A DNA stretch of 64,000 nt from Cladorhizidae sp. MBARI D1340-BT2 (lineage: Eukaryota > Porifera > Demospongiae > Poecilosclerida > Cladorhizidae), in assembly GCA_028752905.1 (NCBI GenBank), contig JAQNBH010000009.1:28509976-28573975 (forward strand). The letters run 5' to 3'. The notes beneath the pieces were generated by a model. The model saw only the letters and a list, made by a program, of their open reading frames with translations. It did no database searches and was not told the origin of the DNA. Position numbers and translations under genes: made by a program. This document shows, one piece after another, positions 1-11,315 of the stretch. Numbering within the stretch: the first letter of the stretch is position 1; each line of letters starts with the position of its first letter.

Positions 1-1
1 A

Positions 2-217
2 AAAGCCACAAGCAAGAAGCTCAAAATTGTTCTCAGGGAACCATTGATCTGTGTTTGCAGACAACCCCATGACTGTGCCCTCACAGTGGCACAGTGCAGC
101 AAGTTTAGTAAATGGTTCCAACAATCATGTACAGAGATTCCACCATCAGCCATCATCAACCGGGAGGAGGAGTGGAAATGTGGCAGTTGTTGGGACAGGG
201 AATTGGGTGCCACTTAA
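2..217 (+). CDS. C-terminal end of a PHD-finger protein (partial)
   Basis: The frame is open from the window edge to a TAA and encodes about 71 residues. A PHD-type zinc finger is visible: CVC near the start, then C-x(8)-C, the WFQQSC segment and a final WKCGSC, closing shortly before the stop. The usual His of the WxHxxC segment is Gln here, so zinc binding may be impaired. PHD fingers read histone tails, and they also end several integrase-class transposon proteins. The PHD finger at 43.7 kb ends a Ginger-like gene and has a similar layout, so this could be the tail of a related element. The rest of the gene lies outside the window. The PHD call is fairly safe; the parent gene is unknown. 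Confidence 0.6.
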   Translation, partial: KATSKKLKIVLREPLICVCRQPHDCALTVAQCSKFSKWFQQSCTEIPPSAIINREEEWKCGSCWDRELGAT

Positions 218-471
218 ATAATTAAGACTGAATCTGTTTGTTCTTGTTGGGATTTTTTTCTGGGTAATTATGAATGTCTCATTTTCATGCAATAAACTGT
301 CTTAGTTTTCTCCAATCTGTGAAATACTGGGAGATCCTAAACTTTCTGGTGGTCTTCCTAGGATATCATGGTTGACCTGGAAATATGTTTATTGTTTAAT
401 TCAAGTTTTGCACAAGTTAAATTGTAGGATGGTGCTGAGGAACCACATATATATGCTCTGACCCTGTCCTT

Positions 472-563
472 CTATCACTCCATCATCCAGAGAAGCAAAA
501 CAAAAGAAAAATTGTTCCTATCACTCCATCATCCAGAGAAGCAAAACAAAAGAAAAATTGTTC
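472..563. repeat. Two perfect tandem copies of a 46-base unit
   Basis: The unit starts CTATCACTCCATCATCC and ends AAAAATTGTTC; copies are at 472-517 and 518-563 with no difference seen. No coding signal crosses it. Confidence 0.9.
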
Positions 564-824
564 ATCTAATTGTGATTATAGTAAATGGCAAGTATTCTCA
601 CTTGTCATATTACTTCTCCCATGATGATAGATTTGTTGCTAAAACAATTTATTTCTATAGCTAGAGAGTAAAATTTAATATAAAAAAACAAAAACAAATT
701 TCTGAGAGAAATGAGGGTTGGCAAGTTACTTGCCATATTAGATACTCCTCCCATGTTTTTACTGCAATTTATATATAGCTTGTGTATATATATATACACA
801 CGCAACACATTCATATTCAGCTAT

Positions 825-960
825 GACAGGTGAGATTTATATGGCAGGTGGGACTAATATGTCAGGTGAGACAAATATGGCAGGTGTCTGCAGGTGACTA
901 ATATGGCAGGTGAGACTAATATGTCAGGTGATACTAATATGTCAGGTGAGACTAATACGG
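825..960. repeat. Short tandem repeat built on GACTAATATGKCAGGTGA
   Basis: About seven imperfect copies of an 18-20 base unit (GACTAATATGTCAGGTGA and variants). A related block with GGGACTAATATGGCA units lies at 2902-3060, so the two blocks bracket the retroelement/hAT fragment between them. The 218-1360 stretch otherwise shows only AT-rich DNA with a TA microsatellite near 785. Confidence 0.75.
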
Positions 961-1369
961 AATATGAATATGGAATAGTTTACCTGGCTAACGCAGGACG
1001 ACATAAAAACAAGACTGTTCCCAATGCATAACTATGGATGTGGAGTGAACCCAGTAGTGAGTAACTAATTATGAATTGGAAGTGTTGATAATATGGTCTG
1101 CAGCTTAGTGTGTTTGTGTGTTATGTGTTTATGTTGGGCAAATGTCATAGGTCGATGATGAGTGTAAGATTACCATGTATGGGCAGAAACCAGAAGTGGG
1201 GGCTCCAGCCTAGTTAAGGGAGGAGTTGTTACTGCTCTGGGAGTTAGCTGAGTCTTGTAAGTGTCCTATATTGAATTATTAAGGTTGCTCTACTTAACCT
1301 TGCTAGCCTAGTGTATAGCTTAAAGGTAGAGTGGTGGCAGCATACCAACACTTAGTGACTGGCTCAGAG

Positions 1370-1422
1370 TCTGTGGGTAATATCAGATTTGGTCCTGTCA
1401 CAACTGGTTGCAGTGGTGGGAT
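1370..1422 (+). other. LTR 3' end and tRNA-Leu-type primer binding site of an LTR retrotransposon
   Basis: The segment GTCTGTGGGTAATATCAG...GGTCCTGTCA is followed by TGGTTGCAGTGGTGGGAT (1405-1422). The same LTR end and a cleaner site, TGGTGGCAGCGGTGGGAT, occur on the minus strand at 62678-62695. The cleaner site is complementary to the 3' end of tRNA-Leu plus CCA as I remember that tRNA, which is the normal primer geometry for LTR elements. Here three positions differ. The LTR 5' boundary cannot be placed. Confidence 0.65.
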
Positions 1423-1462
1423 TTTTTTTTAACTAGAGAGATAGCTACTACCCTTGACATGA

Positions 1463-2165
1463 ATGGATACCAGAAGTAAGGCAAAGGACACTACAGAAGG
1501 AGAAAGGTGGAGTACTTCACCGCTAATGGACTCAGAAGATATTGGGGAAAGAGTGACAATGTCTGATATGCTCCGAATGTTTAAACTCTAGTCAGAGAAG
1601 CAAAAGGAAGACGAGAAAAGACGGGTGACCGAACGAGCGGAAGCCGAGGAGAAAAGATATCAGAGATGGGAAAGATTGCTGATGACAGTGATAAGCGGAG
1701 GGGGCACTGGCAGGATAGAAGAATCGGACTCTGTTCCTACCCCCAGCCAAATCAAAGCACCCCGGTTCAGAGAAATGAAGGAAGACGAAGACCCCCTGGA
1801 ATATTTAACGTTTTAGAGAGCCATATGGCTGCATACAAGGTCCTCAATCCTGAATTCCGACCGGATGCCAACAGAGTATATCTGGCAATGCAGCCGGATG
1901 TAAAGGAAGACTATGATCAAGTCAAACTAGCACTCTTGCGACTCTACCGTGTGACCAGAAAAGCTTACCGACAAAGATTGGACAATCTCAAACGGAAACC
2001 AGACGAAGGATGGGAGGCTCTGTTGGGTCGTGCTGTCCTCACCATACGATGGACAGAAGGCTGCAAAACAATCCAGCAGGTAAATGATTTGTGTGCAGTT
2101 GATACTGTAATGAAGCTTATGCCTAGACATGTAGCACAGTTTGTGTCTGACAAGAAACCCAGCAC
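1463..2165 (+). pseudogene. gag: gag of an LTR retrotransposon (GmrI-like?), broken
   Basis: ATG at 1463 follows the primer binding site and opens with MDTRSKAK, as at the matching position of the element near 62.63 kb. A charged Glu/Arg/Lys coiled-coil segment follows, then IKAPRFREMKEDEDPLEYL, then a helical capsid-like part with YRQRL, GWEALLGRAV and VMKLMPRHVAQFV. The last part resembles the capsid C-terminal fold from which vertebrate SCAN domains arose. Breaks: TAG at 1589-1591, and a frame change near 1814 where the first frame stops and the next continues. No polymerase genes follow; the reading frame passes into hAT sequence instead. Confidence 0.65.
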
Positions 2166-2496
2166 TGCAGCTGATATTGATTCACTTACTGTCTTCCTAT
2201 TCTTGAATACAGAAGTGATTAATGGCTTAAAGTCTGAGTTACCTGAATATCTTGCAGCAGCTGAGGATGTTTTAGATAGCGTAGACCCCATTGAGTGGTG
2301 GAAGTGCCATGAGGAGAATGGTAGATTGCCTAACTGGACTCACACATGTAGATTAGTCTTATTTGTGCAGCCTTCGTCAGCTGCAGCTGAACGTGCATTC
2401 TCAATTTTGAGCAATACCTTTTCTACGAAGCAAGAAACTTCTTTGAAGGATTACTTACAACTTTCTGTTATGTTACAGTACAACTATAGTCTATAG
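2166..2496 (+). pseudogene. hAT transposase C-terminal dimerisation domain fragment, in frame with gag
   Basis: From about residue AADIDSL onward the ORF has the hallmark of the hAT C-terminal dimerisation (hATC) domain: ELPEYLAAAED, IEWWKCHEENGRLPNW, then VQPSSAAAERAFSILSNTF and a final LQLSVMLQYN before TAG. hATC domains pair transposase monomers. Only the last roughly 110 residues of the family are present, with no upstream DDE catalytic core. The same open frame starts in retrotransposon gag with no stop between, so a gag-hATC fusion is encoded at sequence level. The sponge-type hAT fragment at 61.3-62.3 kb could come from the same family. The exact junction is an estimate. Confidence 0.75.
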
Positions 2497-5400
2497 ATAA
2501 TTGTAACTGTTAAAATGTCTCGAATCTTGAATCCTTGATTGCCTATATTCTCTTTTTAAATGATGTAACAATTGTTTGTCTAAGCATTGAGAAAAAGAGG
2601 TATATTGAAAAGAAAAATAGGTGAATATTAGGAGCATAATTTCATAAAAGGAAAGAAAAATAGGTAGAATGAAAAGAAAAATTGGTGAATATTAGGAGCA
2701 TAAAAGGAAAGAAAAATATGTAGAAATTCGAGCATAATCCGCCAGGGCCTACTAATATGGTGGGACAATGAGGCATTTGACAGGGGCAGATCTAGGGTAT
2801 CAGTAAGGGGGGTTTGGTATCACTACTAAGGTGAGTCAAGTTGCAGTTGTATAAATTTAAATGGGTGGGGGGGGGTTAAACCCCCAAAACACACACCTGT
2901 ATGACTAATATGGCAGCTCAGGTGAGAAATATGGCACAGGCGGGACTAATATGGCAGGCGGGACTAATAATTATGGCACTATATGGCACTATATTTGTCC
3001 CGTTATCGCGAACATTTTCTGAGCGGGACAAATATGGCACGGGACTAATATGGCACGACACCTGCATAGCTTCGCGACCGCACCCCCCCTGACCCCCCAC
3101 TCCCCATCCCCCCCACCCCGACGTCAAACAAACCTTCGCATTCTTCTGGCTATGTTTTCCACATCATTGCACATACCTCCGGGCTATATATTTTTTTACA
3201 GCAGCAAAACAAACAAAACCACAGTATGCATGCAGTCTCTGGGTATTCCATCTGCCATCTCTTTCAATGCCTCTCCATCAACCTCTGGCGTGGTAATGCC
3301 GGGCTTTGGCTAAGAAGGTTGGCCATCCGTTCTCCAGCAGTGGATGGTGTCGCTTGATTTCGGACTTTTATTGTTGTTGTTTATGGTTTTTGCGGTTTTT
3401 GTCTTGCTTTTTTAAATTTTACTGCTGTCTTTTTGTTACTGTTGTTTCGTTTGTGTGTTGGAACTTTTAGTAGCTTGTACATTATATGAAACTATGTAAT
3501 AAAACATTGATTTTTGATAACCTAAAATAAAAAAATAGGTATATATACGCAGGCGCGCCAGCCGCTTTTTATTTGGGCGGCCAATTCTACAAAAATTCGA
3601 ATGTCTCGCGAACTAAGTTCATGCTCAGCTGGCACTTAGAAGAAGTTCAGGCAAGCTAGGCATAAGAAACGCACCTGTTGGGGATCCCAGAAAGAGTTGC
3701 AGAATGCCACAGCAAGCAAGTCAGACAAAGCGGTCGCTTCTGAAGAAGGGCTCTCAGCTCGCGAGACATCAATTCTTGTGTCGACAAATAATGAAAAATG
3801 TAGGCTAGCGCTTTTTATGCTATTAACTTCTGGGACGTCCTCATCAACTTCAGCGCATACTGAGCAGTTCTATGGGTCTGGTTCTGAGAGAGCTGACTTC
3901 ACTGGAGAGTTCCGCTTGATCAAGGACCGGAGTGTCGTGGAGGCTGTGAGGACGTGACAGTGTCGTTGTGGGAGTGCTCTGGTTGTCAAGACAAACCTGA
4001 TGAACCTAGAGATGTATGTGAGAATTTAGTTGCCTTGTGACATTTGTGACAATTTGTCTGGCATATGTGAATATAGGTCTATGAATACCAGGAGCGTCAT
4101 GTCTGCAACGGTTTGTGGCATGGGAAGCAACCTTCAAGAGTTCAGTCTATTTTGCCACTGAGCTTTCAGGACCACAACATACTGAGCAAGTGTTCTGAAA
4201 AGGAGGCTCTGTCAAGTTATTTGTCTGCCCCTACTAACCTGCACAGATTACGGGACATCGACCCTGTGATGTAAAGGACCTAAAGAGACAAAAAGAAAGA
4301 ACAGTCAAGAATTTGTCTGGACAACTAGTAATAAAGTTCTAAAACAAACCTCAACTTGAGAGTCCTGCAATTTTTTTCTCTTTTTTATTTGATGTTCTAT
4401 TTTTCTTGGCGTGCCTACCTCTGTAATTTTTATTTTTTTCTCAAACTTTCAGTATTTTGGCCCTTTCTTCCGTGCAATAAAACTCTAATTTTGAAAAATA
4501 AAATATATAATAATGGTCAAATTATAATAAAATGAATGAGTGTACCTCATGAAAAATTCTGACCACTACTCTAAAAACTGTCATAAAAATGTAATGCCAC
4601 TTAGTTGGCCAATTACAAAGTTTTACTGCACCCATTGAAGCTTATTGAACAACAAGAACCACTTTAGTAGTTAATTTGATGTTTTGTAATGAAGTCTGCC
4701 AAGAGTAGCCCTACCCCCCAAAAACATGTCTACTTGAGCCTACTTAGTACTATGACCTGTATGTATTACCTAACCCTACCTAACTCCAATATTTTAAAGC
4801 TCTAAGATAATAAAAGCACTGTCGTAGGGGGTACGGTTTAGAAGTTATGAGCCTTTGAAGGCGGACATTTTCCCCATTTTCTTTTCCTAGTCACAGTCCA
4901 CGATTAAAAGCAGAAAAAGAAAAAAACAAGAAAAAAAAGTAAGGATCCATTGAAGAATAGTCACCTGGGCCGAGGAAAATCCGATCTTCTGAAGTAGTCA
5001 CCCGAGCCGGACCTTCTGAAGTATATTCACTCGAGCACATTGGGAATTGGAGAGCAATTATGATCGCATGTTCAGGAATGCATTCTGAAGGAAAGAAATA
5101 GCTAGCCCCACCCTAGCCTGAGCGGGTGTCACAGGAAATCTGGCATCCCAGGAAATTTGCACCCCCATTCCAGATATCCTAGGAAATATGGAATCCCGCC
5201 AGGAAATTTGGCACCCCTATTCCTAATATCCTAGGAAATTTGTAATCCCGGGGTTTTTTTTCTCTCCCTTCTCTCTCACTCTTTTTTTTTTAATAGTTAG
5301 TTTGGCTATCTTTGTGATTCCAATGAGTAGCATTAGCATTAGTTTACCCAAGTGGACAGTCAGAAAGCATCAGCTAGCTCAAGTTCAACTAATTGCTAAA

Positions 5401-5950
5401 TGTCAAATGTTGTCCACATTGATGTTAGAGGTTCTGTGATCAAGGGAAGAGGATGGAGGGCCTTCAATCTGGACTATAATCTAGTCTGACAAAATGTACT
5501 TGGTAGATCTTCTCTGAATCCGTTCCAATAAAAGAATGCCCTTTATAAGATAAGGTTAGAATCTCTCAAGCCTTAAACCAGACTTCTCTAAAGAGAGAAG
5601 AAAAGTGAAATTTGTCATGACCCGACCAGGATTTTTTACCATAATTTATGGCCATGACAGGCTAATCAATGAGCTTTGAGAGACTTAAAAAACTAACAGT
5701 AAGGGTCTGAATACAGTGTGTTTTATAGGGTGGAAGGCACAGCATAACCATAGCTTCTGACATTGATGTCCAACATTAATGTCATGGCCTCAAGCAATAC
5801 CTCCTGCTTGTCATTGGAGGCTTATGAAATCATTGGCATCGATCAATTTATATCATGACAAATACAATCTGAATCAGTTATATTTATAAATAGATAGATT
5901 ATAACTATGCAAAGCCAGTATATTTAGTACCCCAGTCCCATACATTGATA
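2497..5950. other. Gene-poor stretch
   Basis: No convincing gene. It holds the tandem block 2902-3060 (GACTAATATGGCA units), a GC-richer patch at 3000-3330 and 3540-3960 with several CpGs, and an imperfect three-copy repeat at 5130-5260 based on ATCCTAGGAAATTTG. A plus-strand 86-codon ORF at 3697-3957 resembles nothing I know. On the minus strand, 3225-3312 reads PKPGITTPEVDGEALKEMAD in a frame flanked by TTCTTAG, a possible small exon, weakly supported. Simple A/T runs fill 4360-4960. Confidence 0.5.
2590..2735. repeat. A-rich imperfect tandem repeat, about 65-base unit
   Basis: GAAAAGAAAAATAGGTGAAT...AGGAGCATAA recurs two to three times with small indels. Noncoding. Confidence 0.6.
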
Positions 5951-5979
5951 TAATAGATGTTTATAGAACAGTTACAGTG

Positions 5980-6147
5980 TTAATTATGACTACATTGACT
6001 ACAGCACCATTTATAGTCTGGATCACTCCACACATCTTGAGGGACGGTTTGACAAGTGTCATGGAACAATTCCAAGCAGCTGTCACATGAGACCATTTTA
6101 TTTCCATCCATGTTCTTCTAGTGAAAATTTTCTTGCTGGTCAGCGCA
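5980..6147 (-). pseudogene. PHD-finger C-terminal remnant
   Basis: Read on the minus strand the frame gives NKMVSCDSCLELFHDTC, then VPQDVWSDPDYKWCCSQC and a stop at 5980-5982. This has the C-x2-C, FHxxC and WxCxxC spacing of the second half of a PHD finger. The first zinc pair (from a CA... motif near 6147) is separated from it by an in-frame TAG, so the finger is broken or the first half sits on another exon. Related but more decayed tails occur near 8080-8120 and 13505-13550, each followed by the same flanking sequence, so this terminus has been duplicated along with its surroundings. Confidence 0.6.
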
Positions 6148-6341
6148 TGATTGATCATCGAACTTACACAGCAAGCCAAGGTGAATAGACTTTAGTTCTT
6201 GCAATATTGTAGCAATGTTTGTAACTATGAAACTATGTTTCATTAGGTTGGACAGGGAGAGCAAAGACACATGTTCAAATAAATTATAATTGATCAATCA
6301 GTCAACACATGTTTTCCTAGATATAGAATACACTGATTCAT

Positions 6342-6417
6342 CGCCTATGAAGGTTTCATGTAAGTAGGTTGGACACAGAGAGCCAAAGGTCATTAAAGTT
6401 GATCAAGGCATGTAATC
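6342..6417 (-). pseudogene. Decayed copy of the 87-base repeated exon
   Basis: Clearly homologous to the exon at 6444-6530 (LINFNDLWLSVSNLL is still readable) but 11 bases shorter. It is frameshifted to a stop and lacks the GTGAGT donor, which has become ATGAATC. Confidence 0.6.
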
Positions 6418-6443
6418 CTAGATTTAGATATACTGTAACTCAC

Positions 6444-6530
6444 CATCTATGATGTTTTCGTGAAGTAGGTTCGAAACAGAGAGCCAAGAGACATGTTCAA
6501 ATAAATTGAAGTTGATCAAATCATGCCATT
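6444..6530 (-). CDS. Small symmetric exon of an unrecognised minus-strand gene
   Basis: The minus strand shows ...GGCTAG then an 87-base exon, then GTGAGTTACA. The exon is phase 1 to phase 1 and translates to roughly EWHDLINFNLFEHV followed by WLSVSNLLHENIIDG. Length is a multiple of three and both splice sites are good. Homologous segments occur at 6342-6417, 8210-8380 and 13670-13800, most with a GTGAGTTA donor retained but frames damaged. A shorter exon type ending YFI(G/D)G before GTGAGTTA accompanies them (about 6555, 8405, 13820). I do not recognise the protein. Being duplicated with splice sites kept suggests tandem copies of a real gene; function unknown. Confidence 0.45.
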
Positions 6531-6574
6531 CTAGCCATAGAGTACTTTAACTCACCTCCTATAAAGTAAGGACA

Positions 6575-7090
6575 GACACATGGATGGATGTCGCAGAGAC
6601 AGTGCACTTGAGCTCAATGGTATGCAAGTGAGCATTCTGATCTCGTGGTTATTAGTAAATATTTTACCATCAATTCTTGTTCAAGTAAGTCTGCAGTAAG
6701 TCTGTTGATAAATGATCACTAGTTACGGAGTAGAACACAGACTTGCTTCCATTGAGATTAAGTATGCTCCACCTGTTAGTTGACATTGTTATCTTTGGAT
6801 TGGATCCTGTATACTCTAGTAAAAGTAATGCTACCCTTACTGGTGTCAGGACAGCTAGCTCCTGCTAATACTCCTAGTAATGCCCAACCATGCCAGGAGA
6901 AATCTACAGGTAACTCTTTCCCTCCTGATATTAGCTAGCACCTACAATACCAAACAATCCTAGATGCTGATACAGTAATACTGTAAATCGGAGTTCATTT
7001 TATTCTCAAGAGTGAATTCTGAGGGATTTCAGGCTAGCATGGTACCTATACAGCTGTTGTTGGCTTGCAGAGACAGCAGTAAAGGTAAGG
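6575..7090. repeat. Low-copy duplicated segment (copy 1 of 3)
   Basis: The stretch from GGATGGATGTCGCAGAGACA to GACAGCAGTAAAGGTAAGGA recurs as 9866-10325 and 59262-59745 with roughly 80 percent identity by eye. It holds no clear ORF; about 7090-8180 shows only a lesser copy of sequence seen again near 59.8 kb and 13.2 kb. Confidence 0.7.
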
Positions 7091-8189
7091 AAGAGACTGT
7101 TTATGATGACAATTTGTGATTGTCAGTAAGTTTTATATTTTTATCACTTCTTCCGCCCACTCACATAAACCAGAACAAGAAATAAAGCTTTAATATAATA
7201 ATGCTGTAGCCTTCTGCATATTTACAGGTAAAAATCTGGTTTTTAGCACATGTCTTACAAAACATTTTGACAAATGTTCCAATTTGAAGATATGTAAACG
7301 AAACGAAATTTATTACATTCAAAATTGAGAGCATAATTTTCCATCCTCCAACAAAGACCATGTTAAATGAGACGATTACATACATAAATTTTTTTAATTA
7401 GATCACAACACTTAAGCTGAGATGGAATTATTCTTACAAAATGTAAGCATCATCAGATATGGAGGGGTCAACTGTTAGTTTAACATTTACTCTACAAGCA
7501 AGATCACCACTCAGAACCAGCTGGGCCAGGGAGATGTCTCTCAAACCAACTTAGTAAGAAGTCCTTAACAGAGATATGCAGGATGATAAGGTAGAGGCAC
7601 TAAGCAACTGGATACACAGATGTAGCATGATAAACAGGGATGCTAGATGAGGTTGGGTAGAATTGATAATGGAGAGGAGAGCCATAGCAACCAGTAAACT
7701 ACTAAATCAAGAATTGTGTCCATATACACATGCATGCACTTTGCTCCAGCTGCAACTAATCACCTGTTACTTCACTTCCCTAACCACAGACAATAGCAAC
7801 AAGGGTGCAGGGGGTAAAGGTCAGAAAAAACTGGTGTAAGCAGCTTAAAGACCAACTGAGCTTTTTAGCACAAGCTAGGCCTATACATAATCAGATAAAA
7901 CTTCTGACAGCTGCTGTAAAGCAACAGACAGGTGTTTATCTGACTTTAACCATTTCTCCACCTTTGGTGCGGCTTAGTGCATGATGGCAAATAAAATATA
8001 TTTAATGTTTAGATATTTTATTTTAGTTAGCTCAATCAGTGGATATTTCATGCCCTTTTACACACATGCTTCTAGTGACTTTTATCTTGCTGCTCAGTAC
8101 ATGATTGGGCATATTACTTCCACTGCAATTCAAGGTGAATAGACTTTAGTTCTTGCAATACTCTAGCACTACCAAACTATGTTGAAATA

Positions 8190-8420
8190 ACATCAGTAAG
8201 TTGGACACAGAGAGCTGGCAGACATGTTCAGATTTATTAGAGCAGTCAAAACTTGTCATCCTAGACAGAATATTCTAACTCACCTCCTATGATAGTTTCA
8301 TGAAGTAGATTGGACACATAGAGCCAGAGGGACATGTTCAAATAAATTGAAGTTTAGCAATTAGTAAAATCTTGTCACATCCTAGCCATAGAATACTGTA
8401 ACTCACCTAATATAAAGTAA
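8190..8420 (-). pseudogene. Decayed copies of the repeated minus-strand exon
   Basis: Two consecutive copies of the 87-base exon family are recognisable (around 8210-8275 and 8290-8385). The second keeps LHETIIGG immediately before GTGAGTTA but has stops upstream. A shorter exon ending YFILG before GTGAGTTA lies at about 8405. The order matches 6.3-6.6 kb. Confidence 0.4.
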
Positions 8421-9739
8421 GGACAGTCAGAGATGAGAGACATAAATGTATAGTAAAGTTAAGCTGTGTATTCCTAAAGCCTTTTCACATTAACCTGGCT
8501 GGTGGGAAATTCACAACAATAATCTCTAAATATGCACATCACTTAAGATAAACAAAATTTGATTGCCCTCAGTTACCACACAATAAAATTTGGCTGGGCC
8601 TTAGCTGGCGATATCTTTCCCACGGCCCTGATTCACTACTTCAATAAGGACAAGTAAGGCAATCTGCATCCAGCACCTGCACCTAAGCAATTGGTACTCC
8701 ACCTTGTCATAAAAATAGAGAACAGATGAATATATATTTCTGGGAACATCACCAGCCATATATTCAAACTTCTCTACTGCTAGATTAAAACGGTTATGCA
8801 AATTGTCAGCCTTGCTTGAGCACTGAGGTTGATCCCCTAAAAGGCAGCCTCTCAAACTTCCTTCTATGGGGTTATGTAGTATGGGGGTTAGATAGGAGCT
8901 AGTTGCTCTAAGAGTGATCCAGGAAGATAAGTAAGAGATAATACTATAAGATAGAAGGAGAAGCTTCCTAGGTGTGGCATGAGAATCAGCAAAACCAACA
9001 TGAGTATGGATAGAATGATTTCTGGAGAAGTGAGTCACAAGAAGATAGCTATTGTATGGCAAGTAGTACAATATTCACAGGACAGACAGAGATGAGAGAC
9101 ATAAATGTATAGTAAAGTTAAGCTGTGTATTCCTAAAGCCTTTTCACATTAACCTGGCTGGTGGGAAATTCACAACAATAATCTCTAAATATGCATATAA
9201 CTTAAGATAAACAAAATTTGATTGCCCTCAGTTACCACACAATAAAAATTGGCTGGGCCTTAGCTGGCGATATCTTTCCCACGGCTCTGATTCACTACTT
9301 CAATAAGGACAAGTAAGACAATCTGCATCCAGCACCTGCACCTAAGCTCCACCTTGTCATAAAAATTGAGAACAGATGAATATATCTTTCTGGGAACATC
9401 ACCAGCCATATATTCAAACTTCTCTACTGCTAGATTAAAAAGGTTATGCAAATTGTCAGCCTTGCTTGAGCACTGAGGTTGATCCCCTAAAAGGCAGCCT
9501 CTCAAACTTCCTTCTATGGGGTTATGTAGTATGGGGGTTAGATAGGAGCTAGTTGCTCTAAGAATGATCCAGGAAGATAAGTACGAGATAATACTCTAAG
9601 ATAGAAGGAGAAGCTTCCTAGGTGTGGCATGAGAATCAGCAAAACCAACATGAGTATGGATAGAATCATTCCTGGAGAAGTGAGCCACAAGAAGATAGCT
9701 ATTGTACGGCAAGTAGTACAATATTCACATTCTCTAATA
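8421..9739. repeat. 659-base tandem duplication carrying a conserved minus-strand ORF
   Basis: Unit 1 is 8421-9079 and unit 2 is 9080-9739, only a few percent different. Both keep a minus-strand frame ending at 8601 and 9260 that reads RGCLLGDQPQCSSKADNLHN, then NLAVEKFEYMAGDVPR and VLIEVVNQ(G/S)RGKDIAS. The main indel between the copies removes nine bases and stays in frame, which weakly favours coding. I do not recognise the peptide. The duplication looks recent. Confidence 0.7.
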
Positions 9740-9782
9740 GGATTTTGTACATATATACACATGCACCAGTTACATCACCTAC

Positions 9783-9856
9783 ACCTCCCTCATCATCCTT
9801 ACCCAGCCACGTCCCTCATCCTTACCCAGCCACCTCCCTCATCCTTACCCAGCCAC
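9783..9856. repeat. Three tandem copies of a 23-base unit
   Basis: CCTCCCTCATCCTTACCCAGC repeated three times with minor changes. Confidence 0.85.
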
Positions 9857-9865
9857 ACACCCAGT

Positions 9866-10325
9866 CAAGTGAGCATTCTGATCACTGTGGGTATTAGTAA
9901 ATATTTTACAATCAATTCTTGGCTCAAGTAAGTCTGTTGATAAATAATCGCTGGTTATGGAGAAGAACGCTGACTTGCTATCATTGAGATCAAGTATGCG
10001 GTAACTGTCAATTGACATTGTTCCCCTTGGATGTTATCCTGTTATCTTGTAAAGGTATTGATACCCTAACTGGTGTCTGAACAGCTACTAGATCCTACCA
10101 ATGCTTCTACTAATGCCCAACCATCCCAGGAGAAACCTACAGGGTAACTCTTTCCCTCATGATATTAGCTAGCCTACAATGCCAAAACATCCTAGATGCT
10201 GATGTAGTATTTCATAGGGGAGTGCATTTTATTCTCTGGAATGAAGAGATTCTGAGAGATTTCAGGCTAGCCAGGTGCCTATAGAGCTTTCATTGGCTTG
10301 CAGAAACAGCAGTAAAGGTAAAGAA
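9866..10325. repeat. Low-copy duplicated segment (copy 2 of 3)
   Basis: Homologous to 6600-7090 and 59280-59745 throughout, including CCCAACCATCCCAGGAGAAA and GACAGCAGTAAAGGTAA. The following 10330-10790 has no feature I can support. Confidence 0.7.
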
Positions 10326-10793
10326 GAGACTGTTTGTGATGGCAATTTGTGATTGTCAGTTAGTTCCATTATTTGTTATATTTTTATCTCTTCCTCACTT
10401 AACATTGGAGTACATCTGGCATTTTATTGGGGAGGTGACTTGGACTGATGCAGTCAAAGTTGAGATCCATAGACTGCACTCAATTCTTCCAAGTATCATT
10501 GAACTACAAGGAGCAGCAACTGGGTATTGATTGTTGCTGTAATTATTCACTGGTAGTTCATGCACATAATAATACAAAATTGCTATATGTTTTGTTCCCT
10601 GGTAGTAAAGTTACCATAATCATTCAGCAATTAACTATCATCAATGAACTTTCATGACAATTAACACAGTATCATGCAAGGCTTGTGTTATGGTTGGCTT
10701 TCACAACCAAGATTACCCAACTGGCAGGAAACATTTTTGGTGTGAAGCATGGTTGAAAGCTACAACCAAGTGTTTGTGTGTCTCAGTGTGACA

Positions 10794-11315
10794 CTATTTC
10801 TCTGACATTTGAAAATTTTTGTGTGAAGCAGATGAACTTGCCTTGTAGTAAGTTATTAAGACATCTTCAAATAATAAAAGATGACTGTCAGTTACAAAAC
10901 TAACACTATAAACGTTTTCCAGGTCGTTGCTATTTTGCGAGCATAAATAGTTGTGTTTGCTCGATCGACTCCAAACACCAAGCTCAAATTCATGAAGAGG
11001 TAAGTAGTTGGAATCAGCGAATGTAGTGGAGATATAGACTAGTATGTGTGCATTGATGGGGCCATCAAGCACAAACTCATCCTCTAACTAAACCATAGAT
11101 ATCTGAAGTCCTGTTGCATGTACAACAGAGACATCCACTATGTAATAAGAGTAATGCATTGCAGAAATGTTACACTCCTGACCAAAGTTTTCTACTCTTA
11201 CAGTAAACCTATCACCAAACACATGACCATCCTCCACTGGACTTAGGGGCACCATTGACAGAGAGTTCTCCATTAGACAATGCGTAAATGTATCAGCTCT
11301 TTTTGCTCTATACAT
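10794..11315 (-). CDS. Hypothetical protein, possibly spliced or broken once
   Basis: One minus-strand frame is open from an ATG at 11315 to a stop at 10794 except for a single TAG at 11088-11090. The N-terminal half reads as mixed beta-type sequence (FGDRFTVRVENFGQECNIS); the second half continues in the same frame with LDGPINAHILVYIST and HEFELGVWS. That the frame stays open over 170 codons in AT-rich DNA, apart from that stop, suggests coding. No signal peptide, membrane segment or known motif is evident. The TAG could be a mutation or part of a small intron. Function unknown; no neighbour suggests one. Confidence 0.35.

Noticed and set aside
1666..1813. First 49 codons of the 276-codon plus-strand ORF as gag N-terminus
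   Set aside because: The gag reading in this stretch is in another frame; the ORF only enters the gag frame after about 1814.
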